In this document: positions 1-8,840 of the stretch, one piece after another | Position numbering within the stretch: position 1 is the stretch's first letter | Layout: each line of letters starts with the position of its first letter | NCBI RefSeq assembly: GCF_036002945.1 | Contig: NZ_CP108529.1 | Span: 6,505,001-6,569,000 of the forward strand | Direction of reading: 5' to 3' | DNA from: Streptomyces sp. NBC_01224 | GTDB taxonomy: Bacteria; Actinomycetota; Actinomycetes; Streptomycetales; Streptomycetaceae | Length of the DNA: 64,000 bases | Made by a program: the position numbers and the translations under genes | Notes under the pieces: model-generated | Seen by the model: the letters and a program-made list of their open reading frames with translations, nothing else | What the model was told of the DNA's origin: nothing | Database searches by the model: none

Positions 1-1
1 G

Positions 2-874
2 GCTCTCCAGATGCGGGCCAATGTGCTGGCCAACCGGTCCGAGTGGGCGGGCGACGCACAAGCGGACGCCGACGAGAGTCTGGAGATCTTCAACCGGCTC
101 GGCGACGACTGGGGCGTCGCCGAATCGCTCTCCTCCCGGGGCGAGGCCAACGAGAAGCGGGGTGATTACACCCGCGCGGCCGAGGACTTCCGGGCCGCCA
201 TCGGCTACGCGGAGAAGCTGGGCGCCCAGTCCCAGGTGTCGGTCCTGCGCGCCAGATACGGGTCCGTGCTCACCGAACTGGACCGCGGTGACGAGGGCGA
301 GGCGATCCTGCGGGAGGTGCTCGCCGGGGGGCGTCAGGCGGGACACGAGGCGATGCCCGCCGCCCGGCTCTATCTCGCCATGTGGCTGGGCCGCAGCGGC
401 CGTACGGGCGAGGCACGTGAGCAACTGACGGTGCTTCGCGAGGAGTTCCGTTCCGAGACGGTGGCGATCTTCGAAGGGTTCGCGCAGGGCGCGCTGGCCT
501 GGCTGGACAACCAGGACGGGCTGTACGCCGAAGCCCTGCCCCGGGGCCTGGAGGCACTGGCGCGGTCCCGCGACCCGCTGTCGCAGATGGTGGCGCCGCA
601 CATGTCCGTCATCCATCTCGTCACCCTCGCGCGGGCGCTCGCCGGAATCGGCGGCGAGCGACGGGCCGCACTCGCGGCCCGGCTGCTGGGGGCCGGCCAG
701 GGGCTGCTGCCCGAAAGCCATGTGCCGACGTCCACGGAGCGGCACGAGTGTGCCCAGACGGAGGAACTGGCCATCGCCGTCCTCGGCCGGGCCGCCTACG
801 ACGCCGCGTACGCCGAGGGCGGCGGCCTCTCCCTGGAGGAGGCCGCCGCCCTCGTCGACGCGTACCGGGACTGA
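2..874 (+). CDS. C-terminal part of an ATPase/TPR-type transcriptional regulator (5' cut by window edge)
   Basis: The reading frame is open back to the window edge, so this is the 3' end of a longer gene. The visible residues form alpha-helical, TPR-like hairpins (for example RRGDYTRAAEDFRAAIGYAE). They end in the tail typical of Streptomyces NB-ARC/AfsR-like or large LuxR regulators, in which LLGA precedes a helix containing AAYDAAYAEG. In that family a P-loop ATPase lies upstream of TPRs that sense a ligand or partner. No DNA-binding domain can be seen in this part. The gene converges on the ABC permease, with only 29 bases between the stop codons. A second protein of the same general family starts at 38683. 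The family call is inferred from repeat style and C-terminal pattern. Confidence 0.6.
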   Translation, partial: ALQMRANVLANRSEWAGDAQADADESLEIFNRLGDDWGVAESLSSRGEANEKRGDYTRAAEDFRAAIGYAEKLGAQSQVSVLRARYGSVLTELDRGDEGEAILREVLAGGRQAGHEAMPAARLYLAMWLGRSGRTGEAREQLTVLREEFRSETVAIFEGFAQGALAWLDNQDGLYAEALPRGLEALARSRDPLSQMVAPHMSVIHLVTLARALAGIGGERRAALAARLLGAGQGLLPESHVPTSTERHECAQTEELAIAVLGRAAYDAAYAEGGGLSLEEAAALVDAYRD

Positions 875-903
875 GACCGGCCGGACCCCGGCCGGATCGC
901 CGG

Positions 904-1752
904 TCAGGACTTCTTGCGGAACTTGGCGACGGCGAGCGGCGCCATCACCGCGGTGATCACCGCAGCCCAGCCGAGCGTCACCCACACCGAGTGGGCGATC
1001 GGTCCGCCCATCATCAGTCCGCGCGCGGCGTCCGCCAGATTGGACAGCGGGTTGTAATCGGTGAACGTCTGGAGCCAGCCGGGCATCGTCTTGGTCGGGG
1101 CGAAGATCGAGGAGCCGAACTGGAGCGGCATCAGCACGAGCATCCCCATTCCCTGAACCGCCTGGGCCGTCTTCATGGCCAGCCCGAGCAGGATGAAGAT
1201 CCACATGATGGCGGCACCGAACACCGCCGACAGCGCGACCGCCCCGATCAGCCCGAGAACCGAGGTCTGCAGCTCCATACCGAGCGCGAACCCCATACCC
1301 AGCAGGATCAGGGTGGCGACCATCATCCGGCCGAGCTCGACCACGATCTTGGCGATGAGGACCGAGGAGCGGGCGATCGGCATCGTCCGGAACCGGTCCA
1401 TGACGCCCTTGCGGAAGTCGTCGTTGACGCCGGTGCCGACCGCCATGGCGATGTTCATGCCCATCATCGCCATCAGCCCGGGGACCAGATAGTTCAGATA
1501 CTCCTGTCGGCCGCCGCCCATGCTGCCGCCGACCGAACCGCCGAACACGTACACGAACAGCAGGATGAAGATGACCGGCATCAGGAGTACGTCGAACATC
1601 GACTCCGGATCCTTCTTGATCTGGAGCAGATTGCGCCGCGCCAGCGCCCCGATGTGCCGCAGATTGCCGCGCAGCCCGATCCGGCCCTCGTCGTGGAGCG
1701 CCTTCACCGCTGCGGGCGCGGTGGGGGTGGGCGTCAGAGTCGTCGTGCTCAT
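904..1752 (-). CDS. ABC-2 type multidrug exporter permease (DrrB-like)
   Basis: Membrane half of an ABC exporter, 282 residues. A cytoplasmic N-terminus leads into the family's opening segment (ARRNLLQIKKDPESMFDV) and about six hydrophobic helices. The conserved middle stretch FRKGVMDRFRTMPIARSSV is the DrrB/ABC-2 coupling region. The start codon overlaps the stop of the ATPase gene (ATGA at 1749-1752), so the two are translationally coupled. Daunorubicin-resistance (DrrAB) type exporters push lipophilic drugs or lipids outward. The actual substrate cannot be read from the sequence. Confidence 0.9.
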   Translation of the reverse strand: MSTTTLTPTPTAPAAVKALHDEGRIGLRGNLRHIGALARRNLLQIKKDPESMFDVLLMPVIFILLFVYVFGGSVGGSMGGGRQEYLNYLVPGLMAMMGMNIAMAVGTGVNDDFRKGVMDRFRTMPIARSSVLIAKIVVELGRMMVATLILLGMGFALGMELQTSVLGLIGAVALSAVFGAAIMWIFILLGLAMKTAQAVQGMGMLVLMPLQFGSSIFAPTKTMPGWLQTFTDYNPLSNLADAARGLMMGGPIAHSVWVTLGWAAVITAVMAPLAVAKFRKKS

Positions 1753-2762
1753 GCCGCGACCTCCTCGGGGATCGTGTCGGTGACGGAGGAGCTCTTCTCG
1801 CCGGTGATGGCCAGGAAGACCTCGTCCAGGCTGGGCAGGGCGGTGGCGACGTGCGCCAGCGAGAAGCCCCGGGTGCCGAGCAGGCCGATGACGGCCGTCA
1901 GCTGCTCATCGCTGAGGATCGGTACGTACAGCAGCCCCTCGTCCGGGACGGCCTGCGCGCCCGCGACCCCGTCGAGTCCGGCCTCCCTGAGCGCGTGCGC
2001 CATCGCGGGCAGCTGCGCCGGGTCCGAGGGCCGGATCTGCAGGGTGCGGCCGCCGACCTTCGCCTTCAGCTCGTTCACCCCGCCACTGGCGATGATCTTG
2101 CCCTTGTCGATGACGGTGAGCTCATTGGCGAGCTGCTCGGCCTCTTCCATGTACTGGGTGGTGAGCAGGACGGTCGCCCCCTCCGCGACCATCCGCTGCA
2201 CCTCGTCCCAGACCTCGTTACGGGTCCGGGGGTCGAGCCCCGTCGTCGGCTCGTCCAGATAAAGGACGGCCGGGCTGCCGATCATCGAGGCGGCCAGGTC
2301 GAGCCGGCGCCGCATGCCGCCGGAGTAGTCCATCGCGGCGCGCTTGGCCGCGTCGGTGAGGGAGAACCGCTCCAGGAGCTCGTCGGCCCGGGACCGGGCG
2401 GTCTTGCGCGGCAGGTCGAGCAGCCGCCCGATCATGTAGAGGTTCTCCCAGCCGGAGAGCTTCTCGTCGACCGAGGCGTACTGCCCGGTCAGACCGATGG
2501 TGCGGCGCAGCTGCCGGGGCTGCTTCACCACGTCGTAGCCCGCCACGGTGGCGTGTCCGGCATCGGGGATGATCAGGGTGGACAGGCAGCGTACGAGCGT
2601 GGTCTTACCGGCACCGTTGGGACCGAGCACACCGAGCACGGTGCCCTCGCGGACATCGAGGTCCACGCCGTCCAGAGCCTTGGTCGAGCCGTAGTGCTTG
2701 ACCAGCCCCCGGACCTCGACGGCGTTCGGGCCGCTCCTGGGGTTCTTGTCGATTCGCGTCAT
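1749..2762 (-). CDS. ABC exporter ATP-binding protein (DrrA-like)
   Basis: Nucleotide-binding subunit paired with the downstream permease. It has a Walker A (GPNGAGKTT), the ABC signature as YSGGMRRRLDLA, and a Walker B with D-loop (VLYLDEPTTGLD). The C-terminal extension of about 100 residues after the ATPase core is characteristic of DrrA-type proteins. I place the start at the ATG beginning MTRIDKNP. In-frame ATGs at 2771 and 2786 are alternatives, and none has a strong Shine-Dalgarno sequence. The gene lies downstream of panB on the same strand, but a strong terminator hairpin at 2808-2846 separates them, so an independent promoter is likely. Confidence 0.9.
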   Translation of the reverse strand: MTRIDKNPRSGPNAVEVRGLVKHYGSTKALDGVDLDVREGTVLGVLGPNGAGKTTLVRCLSTLIIPDAGHATVAGYDVVKQPRQLRRTIGLTGQYASVDEKLSGWENLYMIGRLLDLPRKTARSRADELLERFSLTDAAKRAAMDYSGGMRRRLDLAASMIGSPAVLYLDEPTTGLDPRTRNEVWDEVQRMVAEGATVLLTTQYMEEAEQLANELTVIDKGKIIASGGVNELKAKVGGRTLQIRPSDPAQLPAMAHALREAGLDGVAGAQAVPDEGLLYVPILSDEQLTAVIGLLGTRGFSLAHVATALPSLDEVFLAITGEKSSSVTDTIPEEVAA

Positions 2763-2807
2763 GTCCACCATGGGACCAGGCGCCACCGACAGTCCACCGA
2801 CAACAGG

Positions 2808-2846
2808 CCGACAGCCCGCCGATGGGGGATGTCGGCGGGCTGTCGG
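2808..2846 (-). terminator. Strong hairpin terminator after panB
   Basis: A perfect 15-bp stem (2808-2822 with 2832-2846, ccgacagcccgccga and its complement) closes a 9-base loop. It lies between panB and the ABC ATPase gene, both transcribed leftward, and most probably ends panB transcripts. There is no T-run, as is usual in Streptomyces. Confidence 0.8.
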
Positions 2847-2927
2847 TGGTGCCGGCAGTGGTCCTGCCCAGGGCCTGATCCGCAGGATCGGCCCCAGGGC
2901 CTTTCCTGCTGTCAGGCCCGGGTGGAA

Positions 2928-3815
2928 CTAGTGGAAGGTGTGCTCAGGGGCCGGGAAGCTGCCTCCCACGACCTCCTCGGCGAACTCCTTCGCCGCGTCA
3001 CCGAGCACCTTGCGCAGGTTCGCGTACTGCTTGGTGAAGCGCGGCACCTTGCCGCCGGTCAGCCCGACCATGTCGGTGTAGACCAGCACCTGGGCGTCCG
3101 TGTCGGGACCGGCGCCGATGCCGACGGTCGGGATGTGCAGGGTGCGGGTGACCTCGGCGGCCAGCTCGGCCGGTACGAGCTCCAGGACGACGGCGAACGC
3201 GCCCGCGTCCTGCACGGCCTTGGCGTCGCGCAGCAGCTGCTGGGCTGCCTCCTCGCCGCGGCCCTGCACCCGGTATCCCATCGCGTTGACGGACTGCGGG
3301 GTCAGGCCGATGTGGGCCATGACCGGGATGCCGGCGTCGACCAGCAGCCGGATCTGCTCGTGGCTGCGCTCACCGCCCTCCAGCTTGACCGCACCGACAC
3401 CGGACTCCTTGATCAGCCGGGTTGCGTTGCGCAGGGCCTGGACGGGCCCTTCCTGGTACGCCCCGAAGGGCAGGTCGGCGACGATCAGGGCGCGCTTGGT
3501 GCCCCGTACGACAGCGGCGGAAAGGATGGCGATCTCGTCCATCGTGACGGGCACGGTGGTCTCGTAACCGAGGTGACAGTTGCCCATGGAGTCGCCGACG
3601 AGCATGACCGGGATGCCGGCCTCGTCGAAGACGGACGCGGTCATCGCGTCGTAGGCGGTGAGCATGGGCCACTTCTCACCGCGCTCGGTGGCGGCGGCGA
3701 TGTCATGGATGGAGATACGGCGGGTGCTCTTGCCCCCGTACAGCGCCTTGCTGCTGTCGGTGGGGGCACCCGCGGGGGATGCGGCGGACTTGTTCTGCGC
3801 AGCCTGAAGCGACAT
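2928..3815 (-). CDS. panB: 3-methyl-2-oxobutanoate hydroxymethyltransferase
   Basis: First committed enzyme of pantothenate (coenzyme A) synthesis. It transfers a hydroxymethyl group from 5,10-methylene-tetrahydrofolate to alpha-ketoisovalerate to give ketopantoate, in the cytosol. The barrel signatures are clear: TAYDAMTASVFDEAGI, VGDSMGNCHLGYETT with the metal-binding Asp, VKLEGGE, GIPVMAHIGLTPQSV and VGIGAGPDTDAQVLV. I chose the ATG giving MSLQAAQNKS because GAAGGAG lies 9 bases upstream. Longer in-frame starts at 3836 and 3929 lack a ribosome site. The product is 295 residues, with a streptomycete N-terminal extension of roughly 30 residues. Its promoter region is shared with the divergent MFS gene. 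Confidence 0.97.
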   Translation of the reverse strand: MSLQAAQNKSAASPAGAPTDSSKALYGGKSTRRISIHDIAAATERGEKWPMLTAYDAMTASVFDEAGIPVMLVGDSMGNCHLGYETTVPVTMDEIAILSAAVVRGTKRALIVADLPFGAYQEGPVQALRNATRLIKESGVGAVKLEGGERSHEQIRLLVDAGIPVMAHIGLTPQSVNAMGYRVQGRGEEAAQQLLRDAKAVQDAGAFAVVLELVPAELAAEVTRTLHIPTVGIGAGPDTDAQVLVYTDMVGLTGGKVPRFTKQYANLRKVLGDAAKEFAEEVVGGSFPAPEHTFH

Positions 3816-3946
3816 TGCCAACGGCTCCTTCGTCATCTCGAGGCGCCCTGACGGCGTCCCCGGACCGGCTCCATGGTGGCATCCCGCGGCCGTCCACGGG
3901 AAGTGGGCCCGTCCCCGGGAGGCAACCACCCGGCAAAGACTTTACA

Positions 3947-3965
3947 ATACGAGACGGTATCGTAT
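3947..3965. promoter_or_regulatory. Candidate TetR operator between panB and the MFS exporter
   Basis: Inverted repeat ATACGA-7-TCGTAT in an AT-rich patch 24 bases upstream of the MFS start codon. TTTACA at 3941-3946 and TATCGA at 3963-3968 (16-base gap) could be the promoter, in which case the repeat fills the spacer and a bound repressor would block RNA polymerase. The TetR gene at 5730 is the natural candidate ligand-responsive repressor. Confidence 0.6.
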
Positions 3966-3988
3966 CGAAATCATATTAAGCTCCTGGC

Positions 3989-5593
3989 ATGTCAATACCG
4001 TCGGGCGCTCGCGTCGCCCTGCCCCAGGTCCCCGAGGCGGTCCACCGCCGCCGTTGGGCGATCCTCGTCGTTCTGATGCTCAGCCTGCTCATCGTGGTGC
4101 TGGACAACTCGATCCTGAACGTCGCGGTCAAGACCATCGCCGGCCCCGCACCCACCGGCCTCGGTGCCACCCAGAGCGAGCTGGAGTGGGCGATCAACGC
4201 CTACACGCTCGTCTTCGCCGGACTCCTCTTCACCGCGGGCCTGCTCGGTGACCGCATCGGCCGCAAGAAGGTGCTGCTCTTCGGCATCCTCCTCTTCGGC
4301 GTCGGTTCCGCCTTCGCCGCCATGTCCGGCTCGCCCGGAGAGCTGATCACCTGGCGTGCCGTGATGGGCTTCGGCGCGGCGTTCGTCATGCCGTCCACGC
4401 TCGCCGTCCTGATGAACGTCTTCGAACGCGACGAGCAGCCCAAGGCCATCGGCATCTGGGCCGGCAGCGTCGGCCTCGCCATCGCCATCGGCCCGATCAC
4501 CGGCGGACTGCTGCTCGAACACTTCTGGTGGGGCTCGATCTTCCTGGTCAACGTGCCCGTGGTGATCGTCGCGCTGATCGCGATGGCGCTGCTGGTGCCG
4601 GACTCCAAGGACCCGAACCCGGGCCGGACCGACCCGCTCGGTGTCGTGCTGTCCATCGTCGGTCTGGTCCTGCTGGTGTACGGCATCATCCGCGGCGGCC
4701 AGCTCGCCGACTTCGCCGACCCCACCGTGCTCCTCTCGATCACCGGCGGTCTGGTCGTCCTGGCCGCGTTCGTCCGGCACGAGAAGCGCACCAGCCACCC
4801 GGCCATCGACATCTCGTACTTCAAGGAGCCGTCGTTCTCCGCGGCCGTCGCCGCCATAGCGCTCTGCTTCTTCGCGCTGATGGGCGTGACCTTCTTCTCC
4901 GCCTTCTACATGCAGAGCGTGCGCGGCTGGAGCGCGTTGCAGGCCGGTCTGCTGATCCTGCCGCTGGCCGCCGCCCAGATGATCTTCGCGCCGCGGGCCC
5001 GGCTGGTCGTCGACCGGTTCGGCGCCCGCGTGGTCTGCACCGTCGGCATGCTGCTGGTCGCGCTCGGCCTCGCCTCGTTCGCACTGTTCGACGCCACCAC
5101 GCCGGTCTGGGTGCTGTGCGTGCTCTTCTTCGTCCAGGGCACGGGCATGGCGCATGTGATGACGCCGGTCACGGTCTCGGTGATGCAGGCACTGCCCAGG
5201 GAGAAGGCCGGTTCCGGATCGGCCGTCAACAACACGTTCCGGCAGGTCGGCGGGGCGCTCGGCATAGCAGTGCTCGGCTCGGTGCTCTCCACCGTCTACC
5301 GCGGCGACATCGAGGGGCACCTCGGTGCGCTCCCGGCCGGTGTCAGGGAGGCCGCGGGGGAGTCGATCGAAGCGACGCTCGGCATCGCGGACAAGCTGGG
5401 CCCGGCGGGCGCCCCGCTGATCGCCGCGGCGAACGACGCGTTCCTGAAGGCGATGCATGTCACCGCGATCGGTTCGGCGACCATCGCCCTGGTGGGCGCT
5501 CTCGTCGTCGCGATGTTCCTGCCGGGGAAGACGTCCGCCGGGCAGGAGTCCGGCGAGGGCGAACGGTCGGTACGTGCCGGGGCGGCCCGGTGA
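3989..5593 (+). CDS. MFS drug exporter, DHA2 (14-TM, EmrB/QacA) family
   Basis: Proton-coupled efflux permease of 534 residues. The N-terminus contains the DHA2 motif LDNSILNVAV in helix 1. Motif A appears as LLGDRIGRKKVLL between helices 2 and 3, and a motif C-like SVGLAIAIGPITGG in helix 5. Hydrophobic segments continue to the end, consistent with 14 helices. It is followed by a hairpin terminator and a TetR regulator gene in the same direction, the usual arrangement for inducible drug export. The start lacks an obvious Shine-Dalgarno sequence. The substrate is unknown. Confidence 0.93.
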   Translation: MSIPSGARVALPQVPEAVHRRRWAILVVLMLSLLIVVLDNSILNVAVKTIAGPAPTGLGATQSELEWAINAYTLVFAGLLFTAGLLGDRIGRKKVLLFGILLFGVGSAFAAMSGSPGELITWRAVMGFGAAFVMPSTLAVLMNVFERDEQPKAIGIWAGSVGLAIAIGPITGGLLLEHFWWGSIFLVNVPVVIVALIAMALLVPDSKDPNPGRTDPLGVVLSIVGLVLLVYGIIRGGQLADFADPTVLLSITGGLVVLAAFVRHEKRTSHPAIDISYFKEPSFSAAVAAIALCFFALMGVTFFSAFYMQSVRGWSALQAGLLILPLAAAQMIFAPRARLVVDRFGARVVCTVGMLLVALGLASFALFDATTPVWVLCVLFFVQGTGMAHVMTPVTVSVMQALPREKAGSGSAVNNTFRQVGGALGIAVLGSVLSTVYRGDIEGHLGALPAGVREAAGESIEATLGIADKLGPAGAPLIAAANDAFLKAMHVTAIGSATIALVGALVVAMFLPGKTSAGQESGEGERSVRAGAAR

Positions 5594-5620
5594 CAGCCAC
5601 GGCCCCGGAGAGCTGAAAAC

Positions 5621-5662
5621 GCCGCTCAGGGTTCCGGGCGGCCCCCGGAACCCTGGGGCGGC
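5621..5662 (+). terminator. Hairpin between MFS exporter and TetR gene
   Basis: A perfect 12-bp stem (cagggttccggg, 5627-5638, with 5644-5655) and 5-base loop, extended by flanking gccgc/gcggc. It lies 28 bases after the MFS stop and before the TetR gene, so it probably limits read-through. Confidence 0.75.
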
Positions 5663-5729
5663 TCACAGAGGCACCGCCGGCGTCGGCGAGAATCGGAACG
5701 GCGGACGTTGCGGCGAGAGGTGGATTCAC

Positions 5730-6404
5730 GTGCAGGCAGAGGCGCAGGTACAGGGCCAAGGCTGCCCGGTCAGGGAGGATCCGGAACCGCGAAGGGGCCG
5801 GCCGCGCAGTGCGGCGGCCGAGCGGGCGATCCTGGACGCCGTCGTCGAACTGCTGGAGGCCGGTGAGCCCCTCGCCGGCCTGTCCATCGAGCGGATAGCC
5901 CGGACCGCCGGGGTCGGCAAGGCGACCATCTACCGGCGATGGAGCGGCAAGGAGGAGCTCTTCGTCGATGTCCTGCGAGACATCGAGCCACCGGAACCCA
6001 CCGTCTCCGGCACCGCCGGACTCGAAGACCTGCGGCTGCTGTTGGAGTCACTGCGCAGGCGCGGCCTGGCCCAGCGCTCCTCCGTCCTGCTCCACAACGT
6101 CTTCGCGCAGATGAAGAGCCACCCCAAGCTGTGGTCCGAATACCAATGCACCGTCATAGCCCCCCGCCGCGCCGCCATGCTGGCCGCCGTGCAGCGGGCG
6201 GTCGACGCGGGCGAGCTCCGCGGAGACCTGGACGTGGAACTGATGGACGACCTGTTCCTGGGGCCCATGCTCGTACGCACCATTCACCGGCCCGACGCGC
6301 CGCTGCCCGAGGATCTCGCCGACAGCATCATCCAGGTTCTGACCGAGGGCCTCGCCCCCCGGCCCGCCGCCGACGGCTGCCCCCCCGGACCCGCCCGTGT
6401 GTGA
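5730..6404 (+). CDS. TetR family repressor, probable regulator of the MFS exporter
   Basis: The N-terminal helix-turn-helix is typical: LSIERIARTAGVGKATIYRR, followed by W-x-GKEEL. The remaining ~140 residues form the helical ligand/dimerisation domain, with a C-terminal part of the kind common in actinobacterial TetR proteins. I chose the GTG at 5730 because GAGAGG lies 9 bases upstream. The product is 224 residues. Its position just behind the exporter, together with the ATACGA/TCGTAT inverted repeat in front of it, suggests that it represses the exporter. The inducer is not predictable. Confidence 0.88.
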   Translation: MQAEAQVQGQGCPVREDPEPRRGRPRSAAAERAILDAVVELLEAGEPLAGLSIERIARTAGVGKATIYRRWSGKEELFVDVLRDIEPPEPTVSGTAGLEDLRLLLESLRRRGLAQRSSVLLHNVFAQMKSHPKLWSEYQCTVIAPRRAAMLAAVQRAVDAGELRGDLDVELMDDLFLGPMLVRTIHRPDAPLPEDLADSIIQVLTEGLAPRPAADGCPPGPARV

Positions 6405-6569
6405 TCGTTCTGTCACAAGCCCCCGCAGATCCCTCCTGGCCGGAACCCGCCGGACCCCGTCATTCGTCCTCGTGGCAGTACGGCCGTCGTGGACGGCAGG
6501 AAACACGCCGCCCATCGCCTAGGGTCGAGGGCGCGGCGACATGCACGGCAAGGCAGTGAGGACAGCGCG

Positions 6570-7601
6570 ATGGTGCAGGCGTACGGAGCGGACACCGGGA
6601 ACGACCGTGCGGAGCCGCGGCGCACCGGGTCCGGATCCCGTTTCCGGGACCTGCGCGACAGATGGACCCGCGACAAGGGCATCTGGCGGCGCGGAATCGT
6701 CCTTGCCGTCTGTGCGGTTCTCCTCACCCTCGTGATGGTCTTCCACGCCGACATCCCGAACACCATCGGCAACCTGGGCAGCCTCACCGAGACGTTCCTG
6801 CCGTGGATCGGTGTCTTCGTCCCGCTGCTGCTGATCCTGGGTGTGGTGCGCCGCTCGGCGACCGCGCTGATCGCCCTGCTGCTGCCGGTCGTGGTCTGGC
6901 TCAATCTCTTCGGCGGGCTGATGCTCTCCGACAAGTCGGGCAGCGGCGGGGATCTCACCGTGGCCACCCACAACGTCAACGCCGACAACCCCGACCCTGC
7001 GGGCACCGCCCGGCAGGTCGCGGACTCCGGCGCCGACATCATCGCCCTTCAGGAGCTGCCGAGCGGCAAGGTGTCGGCGTACGAGGCGGCGCTCGCCCAC
7101 CGCTTCCCGTACCACTCGGTGCAGGGGACCGTCGGCCTGTGGAGCAAGTACCCGATGAGCGACACCCGGCCGGTCGACATCAAGATGGGCTGGACCCGGG
7201 CGATGCGTTCCACGGTGACGACACCCAAGGGCGAGGTCGCCGTCTACGTGGCCCATATGCCGTCCGTACGGGTCAAGCTGCACGCCGGATTCACCGCCAA
7301 CCAGCGCGACGACAGCGCGGACGCCCTGGGCGAGGCCATCGCCGACGAACGGCTGGACAAGGTGATCCTGCTCGGCGACCTGAACGGCACGATGAACGAC
7401 CGCTCGCTCAACGAGGTCACCTCCCAGATGAGGTCCACCCAGGGCGCGGCCGGCGACGGCTTCGGCTTCAGCTGGCCGGCGTCGTTCCCGATGGCACGGA
7501 TCGACCAGATCATGGTGAAGGGCGTCGAGCCGATGTCGTCGTGGACGCTCCCGGCGACGGACAGCGACCACCTTCCGATCGCGGCGCGCGTGGAGCTGTG
7601 A
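6570..7601 (+). CDS. Membrane-anchored endonuclease/exonuclease/phosphatase family protein
   Basis: 343 residues. A basic N-terminus of about 40 residues precedes three hydrophobic helices (roughly residues 45-125), then an extracytoplasmic EEP domain. The fold's catalytic motifs are present: ATHNVNADNP, IIALQEL with the metal-binding Glu, LLGDLNGTMND and the closing SDHLPIAARV with the catalytic Asp-His pair. EEP enzymes cleave phosphodiesters in nucleic acids, phosphoinositides or sphingolipids; three leading helices are typical of the UPF0374/VanZ-like actinobacterial subgroup whose substrate is unknown. The ATG at 6570 is preceded by TGAGGA at 8 bases. The gene converges with the CPBP protease gene. 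Confidence 0.85.
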   Translation: MVQAYGADTGNDRAEPRRTGSGSRFRDLRDRWTRDKGIWRRGIVLAVCAVLLTLVMVFHADIPNTIGNLGSLTETFLPWIGVFVPLLLILGVVRRSATALIALLLPVVVWLNLFGGLMLSDKSGSGGDLTVATHNVNADNPDPAGTARQVADSGADIIALQELPSGKVSAYEAALAHRFPYHSVQGTVGLWSKYPMSDTRPVDIKMGWTRAMRSTVTTPKGEVAVYVAHMPSVRVKLHAGFTANQRDDSADALGEAIADERLDKVILLGDLNGTMNDRSLNEVTSQMRSTQGAAGDGFGFSWPASFPMARIDQIMVKGVEPMSSWTLPATDSDHLPIAARVEL

Positions 7602-7607
7602 CCGACG

Positions 7608-7638
7608 GCCGGTCCGGTTCCAGCGGGCTCGGACCGGC
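7608..7638. terminator. Shared hairpin between convergent genes
   Basis: A 9-bp perfect stem (gccggtccg, 7608-7616, with 7630-7638) in the 43-base gap between two convergent stop codons. It can serve both directions. Confidence 0.55.
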
Positions 7639-7644
7639 AACAGC

Positions 7645-8556
7645 TCACAACCCCCGGTCGGTCCGGGCGCCGGGAAGCGCGAGCCTGCCCGTGCGGGCGA
7701 GGACGGCAACCAAGAGGGCCATGGCCAGCCAGCCGGGCCAGCCCGCGAGGCTCATGTGCAGCGGCTCCAGCGGGGCGTCCGGTTCGGCGAACTCCCTGAC
7801 CATGCTGACACTGGCCGAGCTGACGAAGGCATGGCCGACCACCGCCGGTATCACCGACCCTGAGGCCAGCCGCAGCCAGGTGAAGACCGGCAGCGCGAGG
7901 CCGCAGCTCACCAGCATCGCGGGCACGGCGACGTACCACGGCTCACCGGGGTACTGCCCGCCCATCAGCAGGGTCGGCAGGTGCCAGAGCGCGAAGGCGG
8001 CACCCGCGCCCAGATAGGCGCGCAACGTACGCGTGGTTCCCTTCCCCTGAGCGAGCCGGGGGAGCAGATAGCCTTGCCAGCCCAGTTCCTCACCGAAGAA
8101 CAGCGGCAGGGACAGCAGCATCTGTACGAGCGCCGTTCCGGCCCAGGCGGTCGCCCCGCTCCAGCTCGCACCCTCGAAGGGGTAGACACCCGCCGCCGTG
8201 CCGATGGCGAGCGTCGCGACGGTGAGACCGGCCGGGACCGCGACGGCCGTCAGCAGCCACCCCACCGCACGGGGCCACGGCTTCGGAAGACGCAGCGCGA
8301 GCGCGTCGCGCACCCGGCTGTTGCCCTCCACCCACCGCACCGCCACGACCGCGGCGACGGCCGGGGCCATCATGGCCGCCGCTATGCACAGGTTCTCCAG
8401 GTCGCCCGGTTGCGCCCGGCCGTCGGTGCGTCGGAATCCCTTGATCAGCAAGGGGGACATGGCCAGCCACATGCCTGAATAGGCAAGGGTCAGATAGACG
8501 ATCAGGCTGCGGATCCGGGTGCGCGGAGGAAAGGTCCTCGGTGTGGTGACGGTCAT
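7645..8556 (-). CDS. CPBP family intramembrane glutamic endopeptidase
   Basis: About eight hydrophobic segments in 303 residues. The three CPBP (Abi/Rce1-like) motifs are present: EELGWQGYLLPRL with the paired glutamates, ALWHLPTLL with a histidine, and VVGHAFVSS. Relatives remove C-terminal peptides from prenylated proteins in eukaryotes or act in bacteriocin self-immunity and membrane signalling in bacteria. The usual Arg of the first motif (EExxxR) is Gln here. The ATG beginning MTVTTPRT was chosen because it directly precedes the first membrane segment; longer in-frame starts would add a low-complexity stretch. A triplicated 23-bp repeat lies just upstream. Confidence 0.85.
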   Translation of the reverse strand: MTVTTPRTFPPRTRIRSLIVYLTLAYSGMWLAMSPLLIKGFRRTDGRAQPGDLENLCIAAAMMAPAVAAVVAVRWVEGNSRVRDALALRLPKPWPRAVGWLLTAVAVPAGLTVATLAIGTAAGVYPFEGASWSGATAWAGTALVQMLLSLPLFFGEELGWQGYLLPRLAQGKGTTRTLRAYLGAGAAFALWHLPTLLMGGQYPGEPWYVAVPAMLVSCGLALPVFTWLRLASGSVIPAVVGHAFVSSASVSMVREFAEPDAPLEPLHMSLAGWPGWLAMALLVAVLARTGRLALPGARTDRGL

Positions 8557-8595
8557 GGCGACGACGCTAGGAGCGCCCGTGACGGGTTGGAAGGA

Positions 8596-8658
8596 AGCCC
8601 GCTCCCGTCGTGCGGTGGAGCCCGTTCCCGTCATGGGGTGGAGCCCGCTCCACCATCC
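8596..8658. repeat. Three direct repeats with 23-bp period upstream of the CPBP protease gene
   Basis: The word agcccg(c/t)tcc recurs at 8596, 8619 and 8642. The first two units match along most of their 23 bases (agcccgctcccgtcg against agcccgttcccgtca). The array sits 40-100 bases upstream of the protease start codon in an otherwise gene-free stretch (8557-8840). It may be a multi-site operator. Confidence 0.55.
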
Positions 8659-8840
8659 AGCCGGTCCCGTCGTCCCGGGGATGCGCACCGTGCCGCGCGC
8701 CGGGACCTCCGGCGGGCGGCCGATGGTGCTCCCTGCAGCGCACCCCGGCCGACTCGTGACCGACGCCCGCGCCGCTCTCCGCCGCAACGGCCCATTTACC
8801 TGCGGGTACACATCGCCTGTCACACTTTGTTCCGCGTGAA

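Noticed and set aside
1851..3851. 666-codon plus-strand frame across the ABC ATPase and panB genes
   Set aside because: It is antisense to two clear genes and has a His/Gly/Arg/Asp-rich shadow composition.
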